From Cloacimonetes bacterium TCS60 (GTDB lineage: Bacteria; Cloacimonadota; Cloacimonadia; JGIOTU-2): a DNA stretch of 5,350 bases. The position numbers were made by a program, and so were the translations under genes. This document shows, one piece after another, positions 1 to 4,767 of this stretch (the stretch's first letter is position 1; each line of letters starts with the position of its first letter). The stretch lies in the NCBI GenBank assembly GCA_001577135.1, contig LSCK01000033.1, positions 1 through 5,350 of the forward strand, written 5' to 3'. Under the pieces are notes generated by a model that had not been told where the DNA came from, searched no databases, and was given only the letters and a program-made list of their open reading frames with translations.

Positions 1-23
1 GTTATTTGCCCTTCGGGCATCAT
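1..23 (-). CDS. Possible 5' end of a divergent minus-strand gene (partial)
   Basis: Read on the minus strand, a strong Shine-Dalgarno AAAGGAG (bases 36 to 30) sits six bases before ATG at 23-21, followed by a second in-frame ATG at 20-18. The frame stays open to the window edge and reads M-M-P-E-G-Q-I. Only seven codons are visible, so no product can be named. The case rests on the ribosome-binding site and its spacing. It would make 24-222 a divergent intergenic region. A short inverted repeat, TGCCC-TTC-GGGCA (7-19), overlaps these codons and could equally belong to an unrelated non-coding element. Confidence 0.35.
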
Positions 24-222
24 TCGCTTCTCCTTTCATAGTGTCAACCTATTTTAGGATTAGAGTGGGTTTACATTTTTCATTTTACATTTTACATTGC
101 TTTTTTTATACTACTGATTTTCCCACATTTCAGCCTAGCAATCTTGACATTTATAACAACAAATCTAGAGACAGAGAAAATATTTTAAACCAAAATTAGC
201 AAAAATTTTCAGGAAAATAATT
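24..222. other. Non-coding intergenic stretch
   Basis: I see no credible gene here. It contains a degenerate heptamer repeat (73-100), a T-run at 101-107, and a perfect TTGACA at 144-149 with no good -10 hexamer at normal spacing; the best candidate, TAGAGA at 166-171, matches only three of six consensus bases. Another TTGACA lies on the minus strand at 47-42, too close to the putative minus-strand ATG to act as its -35. No tRNA, rRNA or known riboswitch core was recognised. Confidence 0.5.
73..100. repeat. Four-unit degenerate heptamer tandem repeat
   Basis: Four consecutive 7-base units occupy 73-79 (ACATTTT), 80-86 (TCATTTT), 87-93 (ACATTTT) and 94-100 (ACATTGC). Two units are identical, one differs by one base and the last diverges in its final bases. 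The preceding TTT at 70-72 fits the same phase. This is simple AT-rich tandem sequence between genes; no spacers or palindromes point to CRISPR or a site-specific element. Confidence 0.6.
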
Positions 223-402
223 ATGAAAAAATTTATCCCTATATTAACTACTCCTTTCTTTAATGGATTTGTTAAGCTTGCTGAAATGGGAGCAAATTGG
301 CAACAGGCCGGTAGTTACATCTTGCACCTTTTATTGCTCACTATTTTCTCCTTTTTAGCTGTTGTTTTGAGGTGGAGAGATCTCAAATTCAAATTAAAAT
401 AA
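223..402 (+). pseudogene. 59-codon frame resembling the C-terminus of an ABC-2 type permease
   Basis: The frame opens with ATG at 223, preceded by AGGA at 211-214 (eight-base spacing), and ends at TAA 400-402. The 59-residue product has a short amphipathic N-terminal half, one hydrophobic helix at about residues 32-50 (S-Y-I-L-H-L-L-L-L-T...), and a basic tail with R-W-R-D-L-K. The pattern of a TP-F-F-x-G-F segment, then a Gly-Ala-x-W turn, a last membrane helix and R-x-R-D resembles the C-terminal end of ABC-2 family export permeases, which are normally 200 or more residues long. The same frame has a stop at 166-168, and no permease-like sequence is visible in other frames upstream, so a remnant of a lost permease is the simplest reading. 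A genuine small single-span membrane protein is the alternative, because the ribosome-binding site looks usable. Family resemblance is from memory of the pattern. Confidence 0.45.
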
Positions 403-405
403 CCT

Positions 406-420
406 GTTTTAGTATAAAAC
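406..420. promoter_or_regulatory. Small inverted repeat after the 59-codon frame
   Basis: GTTTTA (406-411), GTA, TAAAAC (415-420) is a perfect 6-bp inverted repeat three bases after the stop codon. It has no following U-run, so it is not a convincing terminator. It might be an operator or chance in AT-rich DNA. Confidence 0.2.
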
Positions 421-487
421 TATGCAAATGAAAAACCTTACAAATTTAATATGATTTTAGACTGTGCTATCTTTACACCTTATGAAT

Positions 488-500
488 AAAATTAAATTTT
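488..500. promoter_or_regulatory. 13-base AT palindrome abutting the ribosome-binding site of the S-component gene
   Basis: AAAATT-A-AATTTT is perfectly symmetric about base 494 and ends directly at the GGTAGG ribosome-binding site (501-506) of the following gene. A repressor bound here, or a hairpin in the leader, could control the ECF genes. An all-AT palindrome in AT-rich DNA may also be coincidence. No promoter with both hexamers was found between 403 and 513. Confidence 0.2.
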
Positions 501-513
501 GGTAGGTATTAAT

Positions 514-1059
514 GTGAAAATCTTAGAAAAATATAAAACTATCGATTTACTCTACATTGCTATATTCGCTGCTCTGGGTTTAGCCATGAAACCAATAATT
601 TCCCCTCTTTTCAACTCGCTTTTTAGTTGGCTTCCAGCTGGTTCATTTGTGGGTGGATTCTATATGATGTGGTTAGCGCTTAGCGTTAGTGTGGTTAATA
701 AAACTGGTTCCGGAATTCTTTTTGGACTAACCCAGGGATTACTGGTTCTGATGTTGGGATGGTTTGGCAATCATGGTATATTCTCTTTAGTTATCTACAC
801 CTTACCAGCTGTTTTTCCTGAGATCATACGATTTTTTTTCAGAAAAAAAAATAATGTGCTATATCATATCATACTTTGTGCTACTGCAAATGTAACCGGC
901 ACCCTTTTTGTTGCCCTTTTTATGCTACGCCTGCCCCCTGTCCCTCTATTAATTGCTCTATCATCTTCCCTGGTCTCAGGGGGGCTTGGCGGAATTATTT
1001 CTCATAAATTATTTACTCTATTAATTGATTATAGATTGATAAATAATTCCAATAAATAA
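514..1059 (+). CDS. ECF transporter substrate-binding (S) component, YkoE-like
   Basis: This is an integral membrane protein that should capture a small substrate, often a vitamin or its precursor, and hand it to the ATPase-T module encoded downstream. I place the start at GTG 514, seven bases after GGTAGG (501-506), giving 181 residues; the in-frame TTG at 499 overlaps that site and is less likely. About six hydrophobic segments are visible, near residues 11-30, 43-62, 67-84, 88-108, 115-138 and 142-165, which is the usual number and size for S components. The segment G-G-F-Y-M-M-W, then V-N-K-T-G-S-G, then L-G-x-x-G-N-H-G follows the spacing of aromatic and glycine residues I recall in YkoE, the proposed thiamine-precursor S protein of Bacillus. 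That similarity is weak, so the substrate is open. The ATPase genes start 117 bases downstream on the same strand, supporting a dedicated transporter. Confidence 0.75.
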   Translation: MKILEKYKTIDLLYIAIFAALGLAMKPIISPLFNSLFSWLPAGSFVGGFYMMWLALSVSVVNKTGSGILFGLTQGLLVLMLGWFGNHGIFSLVIYTLPAVFPEIIRFFFRKKNNVLYHIILCATANVTGTLFVALFMLRLPPVPLLIALSSSLVSGGLGGIISHKLFTLLIDYRLINNSNK

Positions 1060-1158
1060 ATTTAGTCTATGAAGTTAATTTGTGAGATTATAAAATTCCA
1101 ATGAATGTGAATAGTAAATACGGTTACGAATTTATGAAATCTCCAGCTTATAAAATAT

Positions 1159-1169
1159 TTAATCATTAA
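1159..1169. promoter_or_regulatory. TTAAT-C-ATTAA inverted repeat before the first ATPase gene
   Basis: A perfect 5-bp inverted repeat with one central base ends seven bases before the ATG at 1177, where a Shine-Dalgarno would be expected and none is seen. It may be an operator or merely AT-rich chance. The rest of the 117-base gap (1060-1176) shows no terminator and no promoter with both hexamers. Confidence 0.15.
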
Positions 1170-1176
1170 TTTACAG

Positions 1177-1839
1177 ATGAGATATCAACTTACTTGCCAG
1201 AACTTAAAATTTAAATATTCGATCAAAAATAATTGGTTGTTTAACGGGATATCATTCCAGTTAGCAAAAGGTGATATAATAACAATATCAGGTGCTAGTG
1301 GTAGCGGTAAGACAACTCTTTTGCATCTATTGAGTAAAGTAATTCCTCAGGTTAAAACAGGAGTTTTCCACGGTAAAATCTCTGTCAAGGGCAAAAACAT
1401 AAGCAAATATTCACCTCCCGCTTTAGCAAAAGAGATGGGAGTTTTATGGCAGTATCCGGATAGGCAATTAATTTTTCCCACTGTTGAGCTTGAGCTAGCT
1501 TTTTATCCCGAAAACTTCAATTTGCCGGTAAATACAATACGCGACAGGATTAAGCGACTATTACAAGAATTTGCTATAGAAGATCTAAAAGACAGGGATA
1601 CAACATTTCTCTCTTTTGGGGAAAAAAAATTTGTCGCATTAACCTCCCTCTTAACATACAATCCTGATATTCTGTTATTGGATGAGTTAACTTCCGGGTT
1701 ATCAGATAAAAAGGAAAAATTAGTAGTTGAAAAAATCAAATCTCTAGCGGAACAGGGAAAAGCAATCCTCATAGCTGACAACAATCCTATTATAGATAAA
1801 CTTTCTCATAAATCCATAAATATAGAGGATTACAAATAG
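1177..1839 (+). CDS. ecfA: ECF transporter ATPase subunit, first copy (EcfA/CbiO family)
   Basis: This cytoplasmic ABC ATPase pairs with the next gene product to power the ECF importer. The 220 residues contain Walker A G-A-S-G-S-G-K-T-T (39-47), the Q-loop Q-Y-P-D-R-Q (92-97) in the form typical of EcfA proteins, the signature L-S-F-G-E-K-K (145-151) and Walker B I-L-L-L-D-E (165-170). Two conserved features are altered. The D-loop reads S-G-L-S, with Ser176 where Asp is usual. The segment I-A-D-N-N (199-203) carries Asp201 where the switch His is normally found. The protein is shorter than many EcfA proteins (about 270-280) and lacks most of their C-terminal extension. There is no clear Shine-Dalgarno before ATG 1177, but an in-frame stop at 1135-1137 and the usual ABC N-terminus leave no better start. 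The stop overlaps the next start by one base. Confidence 0.92.
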   Translation: MRYQLTCQNLKFKYSIKNNWLFNGISFQLAKGDIITISGASGSGKTTLLHLLSKVIPQVKTGVFHGKISVKGKNISKYSPPALAKEMGVLWQYPDRQLIFPTVELELAFYPENFNLPVNTIRDRIKRLLQEFAIEDLKDRDTTFLSFGEKKFVALTSLLTYNPDILLLDELTSGLSDKKEKLVVEKIKSLAEQGKAILIADNNPIIDKLSHKSINIEDYK

Positions 1840-2492
1840 TGATTACAATTAAAGATCTAAGTTTTGCTTACAACAACAGCGATTTCATTTTTCGTAATTG
1901 CTCTCTAAGACTGGATTTATCTGCAATTACCTTTCTCAGGGGTGAAAATGGAAGCGGTAAATCAACCCTTTGCCGTCTCCTGGCAGGTCTGGAAAGAAAT
2001 TTTTCTGGCTCAATAGAACTTAATTCAAAAAATATTAATAATTTAATCCCAACTCAAATCGCTGAACAAATTTTATACATACAACAAGGGGCACTAAAAA
2101 ATCTAATCGCAGCTACTCCGGACAGTGACCTTGCCATATGGCAACATAAATTTATTATGCAGGATAATCCGGATTTGCAACAGAGGCGTGAGCAGGCTTT
2201 GAAACATTTCAAAATAAATTCAATAAAGCATAAACCGATCTGGGAGCTAAGTAATGGCCAATCTAAACGCATTGGACTTGCAGCAATGCTTATTGATGAA
2301 AAAGAATATGTCATCCTGGATGAGCAAACTTCTGGGTTGGACAAAAAAACGTTATCTTTTTTAAAACAGATTCTCAAAAAACGAAAAGAAAAAAATTTAG
2401 GGGCTTTAATAATCTCTCATAACATTGAATTCTTACATGAACTAATTGATAATGTTATCGAAATCAAAGGCACAAAATTGTTAAAAAAATGA
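1839..2492 (+). CDS. ecfA: ECF transporter ATPase subunit, second copy (EcfA/CbiO family)
   Basis: This is the partner ATPase of the importer. Translation starts at GTG 1839, whose first base is the last base of the previous TAG stop, so the two subunits are probably translationally coupled and made in equal amounts. The 217 residues show Walker A G-E-N-G-S-G-K-S-T (35-43), a Q-loop at Q82-Q83, signature L-S-N-G-Q-S-K-R (137-144), Walker B Y-V-I-L-D-E (157-162), an intact D-loop S-G-L-D (165-168) and switch His194 in I-I-S-H-N. Unlike its neighbour it keeps every catalytic element, apart from Asn at the third position of the signature. The region after the Q-loop (about 86-125) is divergent and Gln-rich, where canonical EcfA proteins carry a conserved P-x-x-Q patch. 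The end overlaps the ecfT start by four bases (ATGA). Confidence 0.9.
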   Translation: MITIKDLSFAYNNSDFIFRNCSLRLDLSAITFLRGENGSGKSTLCRLLAGLERNFSGSIELNSKNINNLIPTQIAEQILYIQQGALKNLIAATPDSDLAIWQHKFIMQDNPDLQQRREQALKHFKINSIKHKPIWELSNGQSKRIGLAAMLIDEKEYVILDEQTSGLDKKTLSFLKQILKKRKEKNLGALIISHNIEFLHELIDNVIEIKGTKLLKK

Positions 2493-3220
2493 GACTAAAC
2501 CTACGTACAATCATCACAATTGTTATATTGATTACCACCCTTGCCGTAGTGTATATAAACATTACCCTGGAACTAATTTTGATAGCTGTTTCCATTCTAT
2601 TGCTTTTTCTAATTAATCCTCATAAACACAACCGACTGAGAATCTGGCACAGAATAAGAAATCTGGGAATATTATTGCTCGTAATTGTGCTCAGTCAAAT
2701 TCTATTTCGTCGCTCAGGCGATGTGATTTTTTCCTGGTATTTTATAAAAATTACCGAGCAAGGTCTCACTTTTGGTATTGCGATTGCATTAAGATACTTG
2801 CTTATCATCATTGTGGCAGGTCTTCTTTTGGATATCCCTTTTTCTGAGTATCTAAAAGCATTTAGGGCGTGGAAATTTCCTGTAAAATTAACTTTTCTGC
2901 TTATCAGCACAATTCACTTTACCCATATTTTTCAAAAAAATCTTAGCACAATTCAGGAAAACTTACTCCTGAGAGAGATTAACCTAAAATCACTCTCCTG
3001 GCGCAATAAGTTCAAGGCTATTGTTACTTTAATATTTCCGCTGGTAGGTAAAAGTTTATCTGAAATAAAATTTCGTTCCGCAGCTCTAGAACTGCGGGGA
3101 TTTGGTTATAGCAAAACGCAAACTATTCTCTTCCATGATAGATTAAAGTGGTATGATTACCTTATTCAATTTACAGTTATCCTAATTTTCCTTTTACTCT
3201 TACTTAGGAAAATAATTTAG
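2489..3220 (+). CDS. ecfT: ECF transporter transmembrane coupling (T) component
   Basis: EcfT is the membrane scaffold that links the two ATPases to the S component. The 243 residues have hydrophobic segments near 8-25, 28-42, 57-74, 92-115, 133-147 and 222-240, with a long amphipathic cytoplasmic region at about 148-220. Within it, S-E-I-K-F-R-S-A-A-L-E-L-R-G-F-G (191-206) matches the second conserved A-x-x-x-R-G coupling motif that docks into the ATPase groove. The position expected for the first such motif, about 155-165, reads E-N-L-L-L-R-E-I-N, so its R-G has become R-E. ATG 2489 lies inside the end of the second ATPase gene. The mobB start follows 16 bases after the stop. The family assignment is firm; the substrate depends on the S component. 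Confidence 0.88.
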   Translation: MRLNLRTIITIVILITTLAVVYINITLELILIAVSILLLFLINPHKHNRLRIWHRIRNLGILLLVIVLSQILFRRSGDVIFSWYFIKITEQGLTFGIAIALRYLLIIIVAGLLLDIPFSEYLKAFRAWKFPVKLTFLLISTIHFTHIFQKNLSTIQENLLLREINLKSLSWRNKFKAIVTLIFPLVGKSLSEIKFRSAALELRGFGYSKTQTILFHDRLKWYDYLIQFTVILIFLLLLLRKII

Positions 3221-3236
3221 ATCAAAAGGAGCTATA

Positions 3237-3986
3237 ATGAAAGTGTTTAGTATTGGTGGATATACTCAAAGCGGCAAGACGACAACAGTCATTAATTTAA
3301 CCAGAGAGCTGAAGAGAAGGGGCTATCGAGTAGTAACAATCAAAGATATCCATGCTCAAAATTTTAGTATGGAGAGCGAAGGAACTGATACCTGGAAGCA
3401 CTGGGAATCTAGTTCTGACGTAGTTTTTGCCAGAGGAGAGGAAGAGACATATCAAATATGGCATAAGCAGTTAACACTAAATGAAATGCTCGAGCATATT
3501 AGCGCTGATTATGTTATCATAGAGGGGATGAAAAAATCTCCTTTACCTAAAATTATTTGTGCTTCTACTGAGAATGAACTTAGAGAATTGGTGGATGGGA
3601 CCACTTTTGCTGTATCAGGTGTTATAACAAATGATTTAAAAACTTTTGGGGATATTCCGCTTTTAAATACTAATAAAGAAATTGCGGAATTAGCGGATTT
3701 AGTTGAGGAAAAAGTATTTAAGGTTCTCCCTTACCCGGATCCGGAATGTTGTGGTGAATGTGGACTGAGCTGTAGGGAGTTGTGCAGTGAAATTTTAAAA
3801 GGCAACAAAACCAGAAAGGATTGTGTCATGGACAATAATGAAAAGATCAGGGTCAGCATCAATAGTAAGAAGATGAAACTAGTACCATTTGTACAGAAAA
3901 TTATATCTGATGTAATTATAAGTTTGTTACAAAACCTGAAGGGTTATGAAAAAGGAAATATTGAGATAAAAATCGATAATGAGTAG
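3237..3986 (+). CDS. mobB: MobB-like GTPase with cysteine-rich insert and extra C-terminal domain
   Basis: MobB proteins are P-loop GTPases that assist addition of a guanine nucleotide to the molybdenum (or tungsten) cofactor. Residues 1-165 form the MobB core: P-loop G-G-Y-T-Q-S-G-K-T-T (7-16), the D-T-W-K-H segment (51-55) and I-I-E-G-M-K (94-99). Residues 171-196 hold a cysteine cluster, C171-C172-x2-C175-x3-C179-x3-C183-x12-C196, with G-x-C-G and a closing D-C, which suggests a metal or Fe-S site. Residues 203-249 form a further domain containing P-F-V-Q (217-220) and L-K-G-Y (234-237). At 249 residues it is well above the 160-175 of E. coli MobB. I recall similar long forms in anaerobic bacteria and archaea. 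AAAAGGAG (3224-3231) lies five bases before ATG 3237. Its location 16 bases after ecfT suggests a shared transcript. No mobA, moaA or moeA is in the window, so the cofactor role rests on the family alone. Confidence 0.85.
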   Translation: MKVFSIGGYTQSGKTTTVINLTRELKRRGYRVVTIKDIHAQNFSMESEGTDTWKHWESSSDVVFARGEEETYQIWHKQLTLNEMLEHISADYVIIEGMKKSPLPKIICASTENELRELVDGTTFAVSGVITNDLKTFGDIPLLNTNKEIAELADLVEEKVFKVLPYPDPECCGECGLSCRELCSEILKGNKTRKDCVMDNNEKIRVSINSKKMKLVPFVQKIISDVIISLLQNLKGYEKGNIEIKIDNE

Positions 3987-4008
3987 TTTGGAGATGATAA
4001 ATCCCAAA
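3987..4008 (+). promoter_or_regulatory. Hairpin immediately after the mobB stop codon
   Basis: TTTGG-A-GAT (3987-3995) pairs with ATC-CCAAA (4001-4008) to give eight base pairs with one bulged A and a GATAA loop, directly after the TAG stop. The sequence that follows is A-rich and then ACTTGACG, so no U-tract is present and intrinsic termination is unlikely. A role as a 3'-end-protecting or processing hairpin separating the transporter-mobB mRNA from the rpsP cluster is possible. Confidence 0.35.
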
Positions 4009-4078
4009 AAACTTGACGTAGAATCACATTAAGCAGGAAAGTGGTAATCTAGAATTCAATATTGTAAGGAGGACTTAA

Positions 4079-4399
4079 TTGTCTGTTAAAATAAAACTTA
4101 GTAGAATCGGAGCTCGTAATCAGCCATCCTTTAGGATAGTTGTTATAGATTCTCATAAGAAAATTAATGGTCGCTTCATTGAAAATTTAGGCCATTATGA
4201 TCCCAAGCCGGAAGATTTTGTATTTGAAATTGATAACGAGAAAGCAATGTATTGGTTGGAGCAGGGAGCCATTCCTTCCCCAACAGTAAAAAGTCTATTG
4301 AAAAAAAATGGTGTTTTAGAAAAATTTCACAAGAAAAAATTTGGTAAAGAGGACGATTCTGATCAAGAATCAGACGACCTTGAGTCCAAAGCAAAATAA
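4079..4399 (+). CDS. rpsP: 30S ribosomal protein S16
   Basis: S16 is a primary structural protein of the small ribosomal subunit that binds 16S rRNA during early assembly. The product begins M-S-V-K-I-K-L-S-R-I-G and continues with R-I-V-V-I-D-S (19-25), G-R-F-I-E-N-L-G-H-Y-D-P (31-42) and G-A-I-P-S-P-T-V (63-70), all hallmark S16 segments. The start is TTG at 4079, preceded by TAAGGAGG (4065-4072) with six-base spacing; no ATG or GTG upstream fits. The length is 106 residues, because an acidic, low-complexity tail (about 90-106, rich in Asp, Glu and Ser) follows the folded core. The 92-base gap from mobB and the change of function suggest a separate transcription unit. TTGACG at 4013-4018 is the only -35-like hexamer and lacks a properly spaced -10. 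Confidence 0.97.
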   Translation: MSVKIKLSRIGARNQPSFRIVVIDSHKKINGRFIENLGHYDPKPEDFVFEIDNEKAMYWLEQGAIPSPTVKSLLKKNGVLEKFHKKKFGKEDDSDQESDDLESKAK

Positions 4400-4405
4400 A
4401 TCAAA

Positions 4406-4422
4406 TTTGCCGAAAAGGCAAA
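4406..4422 (+). promoter_or_regulatory. Intercistronic hairpin between rpsP and khpA
   Basis: TTTGCC (4406-4411) and GGCAAA (4417-4422) form a perfect six-base stem with a GAAAA loop, seven bases after the rpsP stop and eleven bases before the khpA ribosome-binding site. It is followed by A residues, not U, so it is unlikely to stop transcription in the + direction. It could protect or mark an mRNA processing point that lets S16 be made in excess over downstream products. Confidence 0.35.
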
Positions 4423-4444
4423 AATATCCTTGTAGGAGGAGAAA

Positions 4445-4675
4445 ATGAAAGAACTAATTGAATTCATCGCAAAAGCATTAGTTGACAATCCTGATGAAGT
4501 AGAAGTAAAAGAAGTATCTGGTGAAAGAGTTACTCTCTTTGAACTCAGTGTCGGAGATGGTGAAGTTGGAAAAGTTATTGGAAAAGGTGGTAGAACTGCC
4601 AACGCTATGCGCACTCTGCTAAATTCAGTTTCAACTAAACAAGGCATGAGAGCCGAATTAGAAATAATTGAATAA
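4445..4675 (+). CDS. khpA: KH-domain RNA-binding protein KhpA (YlqC family)
   Basis: KhpA is a single-KH-domain RNA-binding protein that in several Gram-positive bacteria works with KhpB and affects mRNA stability and cell-envelope control. The 76-residue product is of normal family length. The diagnostic loop V-I-G-K-G-G-R (44-50), with G-x-x-G as G46-K-G-G49, contacts single-stranded nucleic acid, and the downstream helix T-A-N-A-M-R-T-L-L (51-59) is typical. ATG 4445 follows AGGAGG (4434-4439) with five-base spacing, the clearest ribosome-binding site of the cluster. Position between rpsP and rimM is a common arrangement. The next gene, rimM, lies in the same reading frame, separated by one TAA and three sense codons. 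Confidence 0.95.
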   Translation: MKELIEFIAKALVDNPDEVEVKEVSGERVTLFELSVGDGEVGKVIGKGGRTANAMRTLLNSVSTKQGMRAELEIIE

Positions 4676-4683
4676 TTTGATCG

Positions 4684-4767
4684 GATGGAAATTGAAGACT
4701 TAATTTCCATCGGTTTTATTAAAAAACCTTTTGGGAATGACGGTTTTGTTACCGTTGTTCCCAAAAG
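4684..4767 (+). promoter_or_regulatory. Three abutting RNA hairpins that bury the rimM start codon
   Basis: Hairpin 1 pairs 4684-4695 with 4700-4711 (12 bp including one G-U, loop AGAC) and contains the rimM ATG at 4685-4687. Hairpin 2 pairs 4712-4717 (GGTTTT) with 4723-4728 (AAAACC), loop ATTAA. Hairpin 3 pairs 4728-4744 with 4751-4767 (17 bp with two adjacent G-U pairs, loop TTTGTT); its bottom pair shares C4728 with hairpin 2. They tile 84 bases almost without a gap, covering rimM codons 1-27. Only a weak CGG precedes the ATG, so initiation should be poor unless hairpin 1 is opened. A ribosome finishing khpA at 4673-4675 would reach into hairpin 1, so translational coupling is the expected release. 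The pairing is read directly from the sequence; the regulatory role is inferred. Confidence 0.7.

Noticed and set aside
144..171. Perfect TTGACA suggesting a sigma-70 promoter for the 59-codon frame
   Set aside because: The best -10 candidate (TAGAGA, spacing 16) matches only three consensus bases.
2..199. A + strand frame open from the left edge to a stop at 197-199
   Set aside because: It has no start in the window, runs straight through the heptamer repeat and T-run, and its translation has no recognisable motif.
403..513. Riboswitch upstream of the ECF genes (TPP, cobalamin, Moco, preQ1)
   Set aside because: None of the conserved core sequences I know for these classes could be found, and the region is short and AT-rich.
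1503..1784. Minus-strand frames opposite the ATPase and ecfT genes (also 2054-2377, 2695-2910)
   Set aside because: All lie antisense to conserved ABC and ECF motifs, lack convincing ribosome-binding sites and look like chance frames.
2906..2955. Direct repeat AGCACAATTCA (2906-2916 and 2945-2955)
   Set aside because: The copies lie 39 bases apart in the same frame and encode similar S-T-I segments; one small repeat inside a gene is most easily chance.
4013..4050. TTGACG and TAATCT as a promoter for the rpsP cluster
   Set aside because: The spacing is 26 bases, outside the range for a sigma-70 promoter.
4363..4764. A 133-codon minus-strand frame across khpA and the start of rimM
   Set aside because: It is the antisense shadow of two well-identified genes; its Ser/Phe-rich product has no family character.
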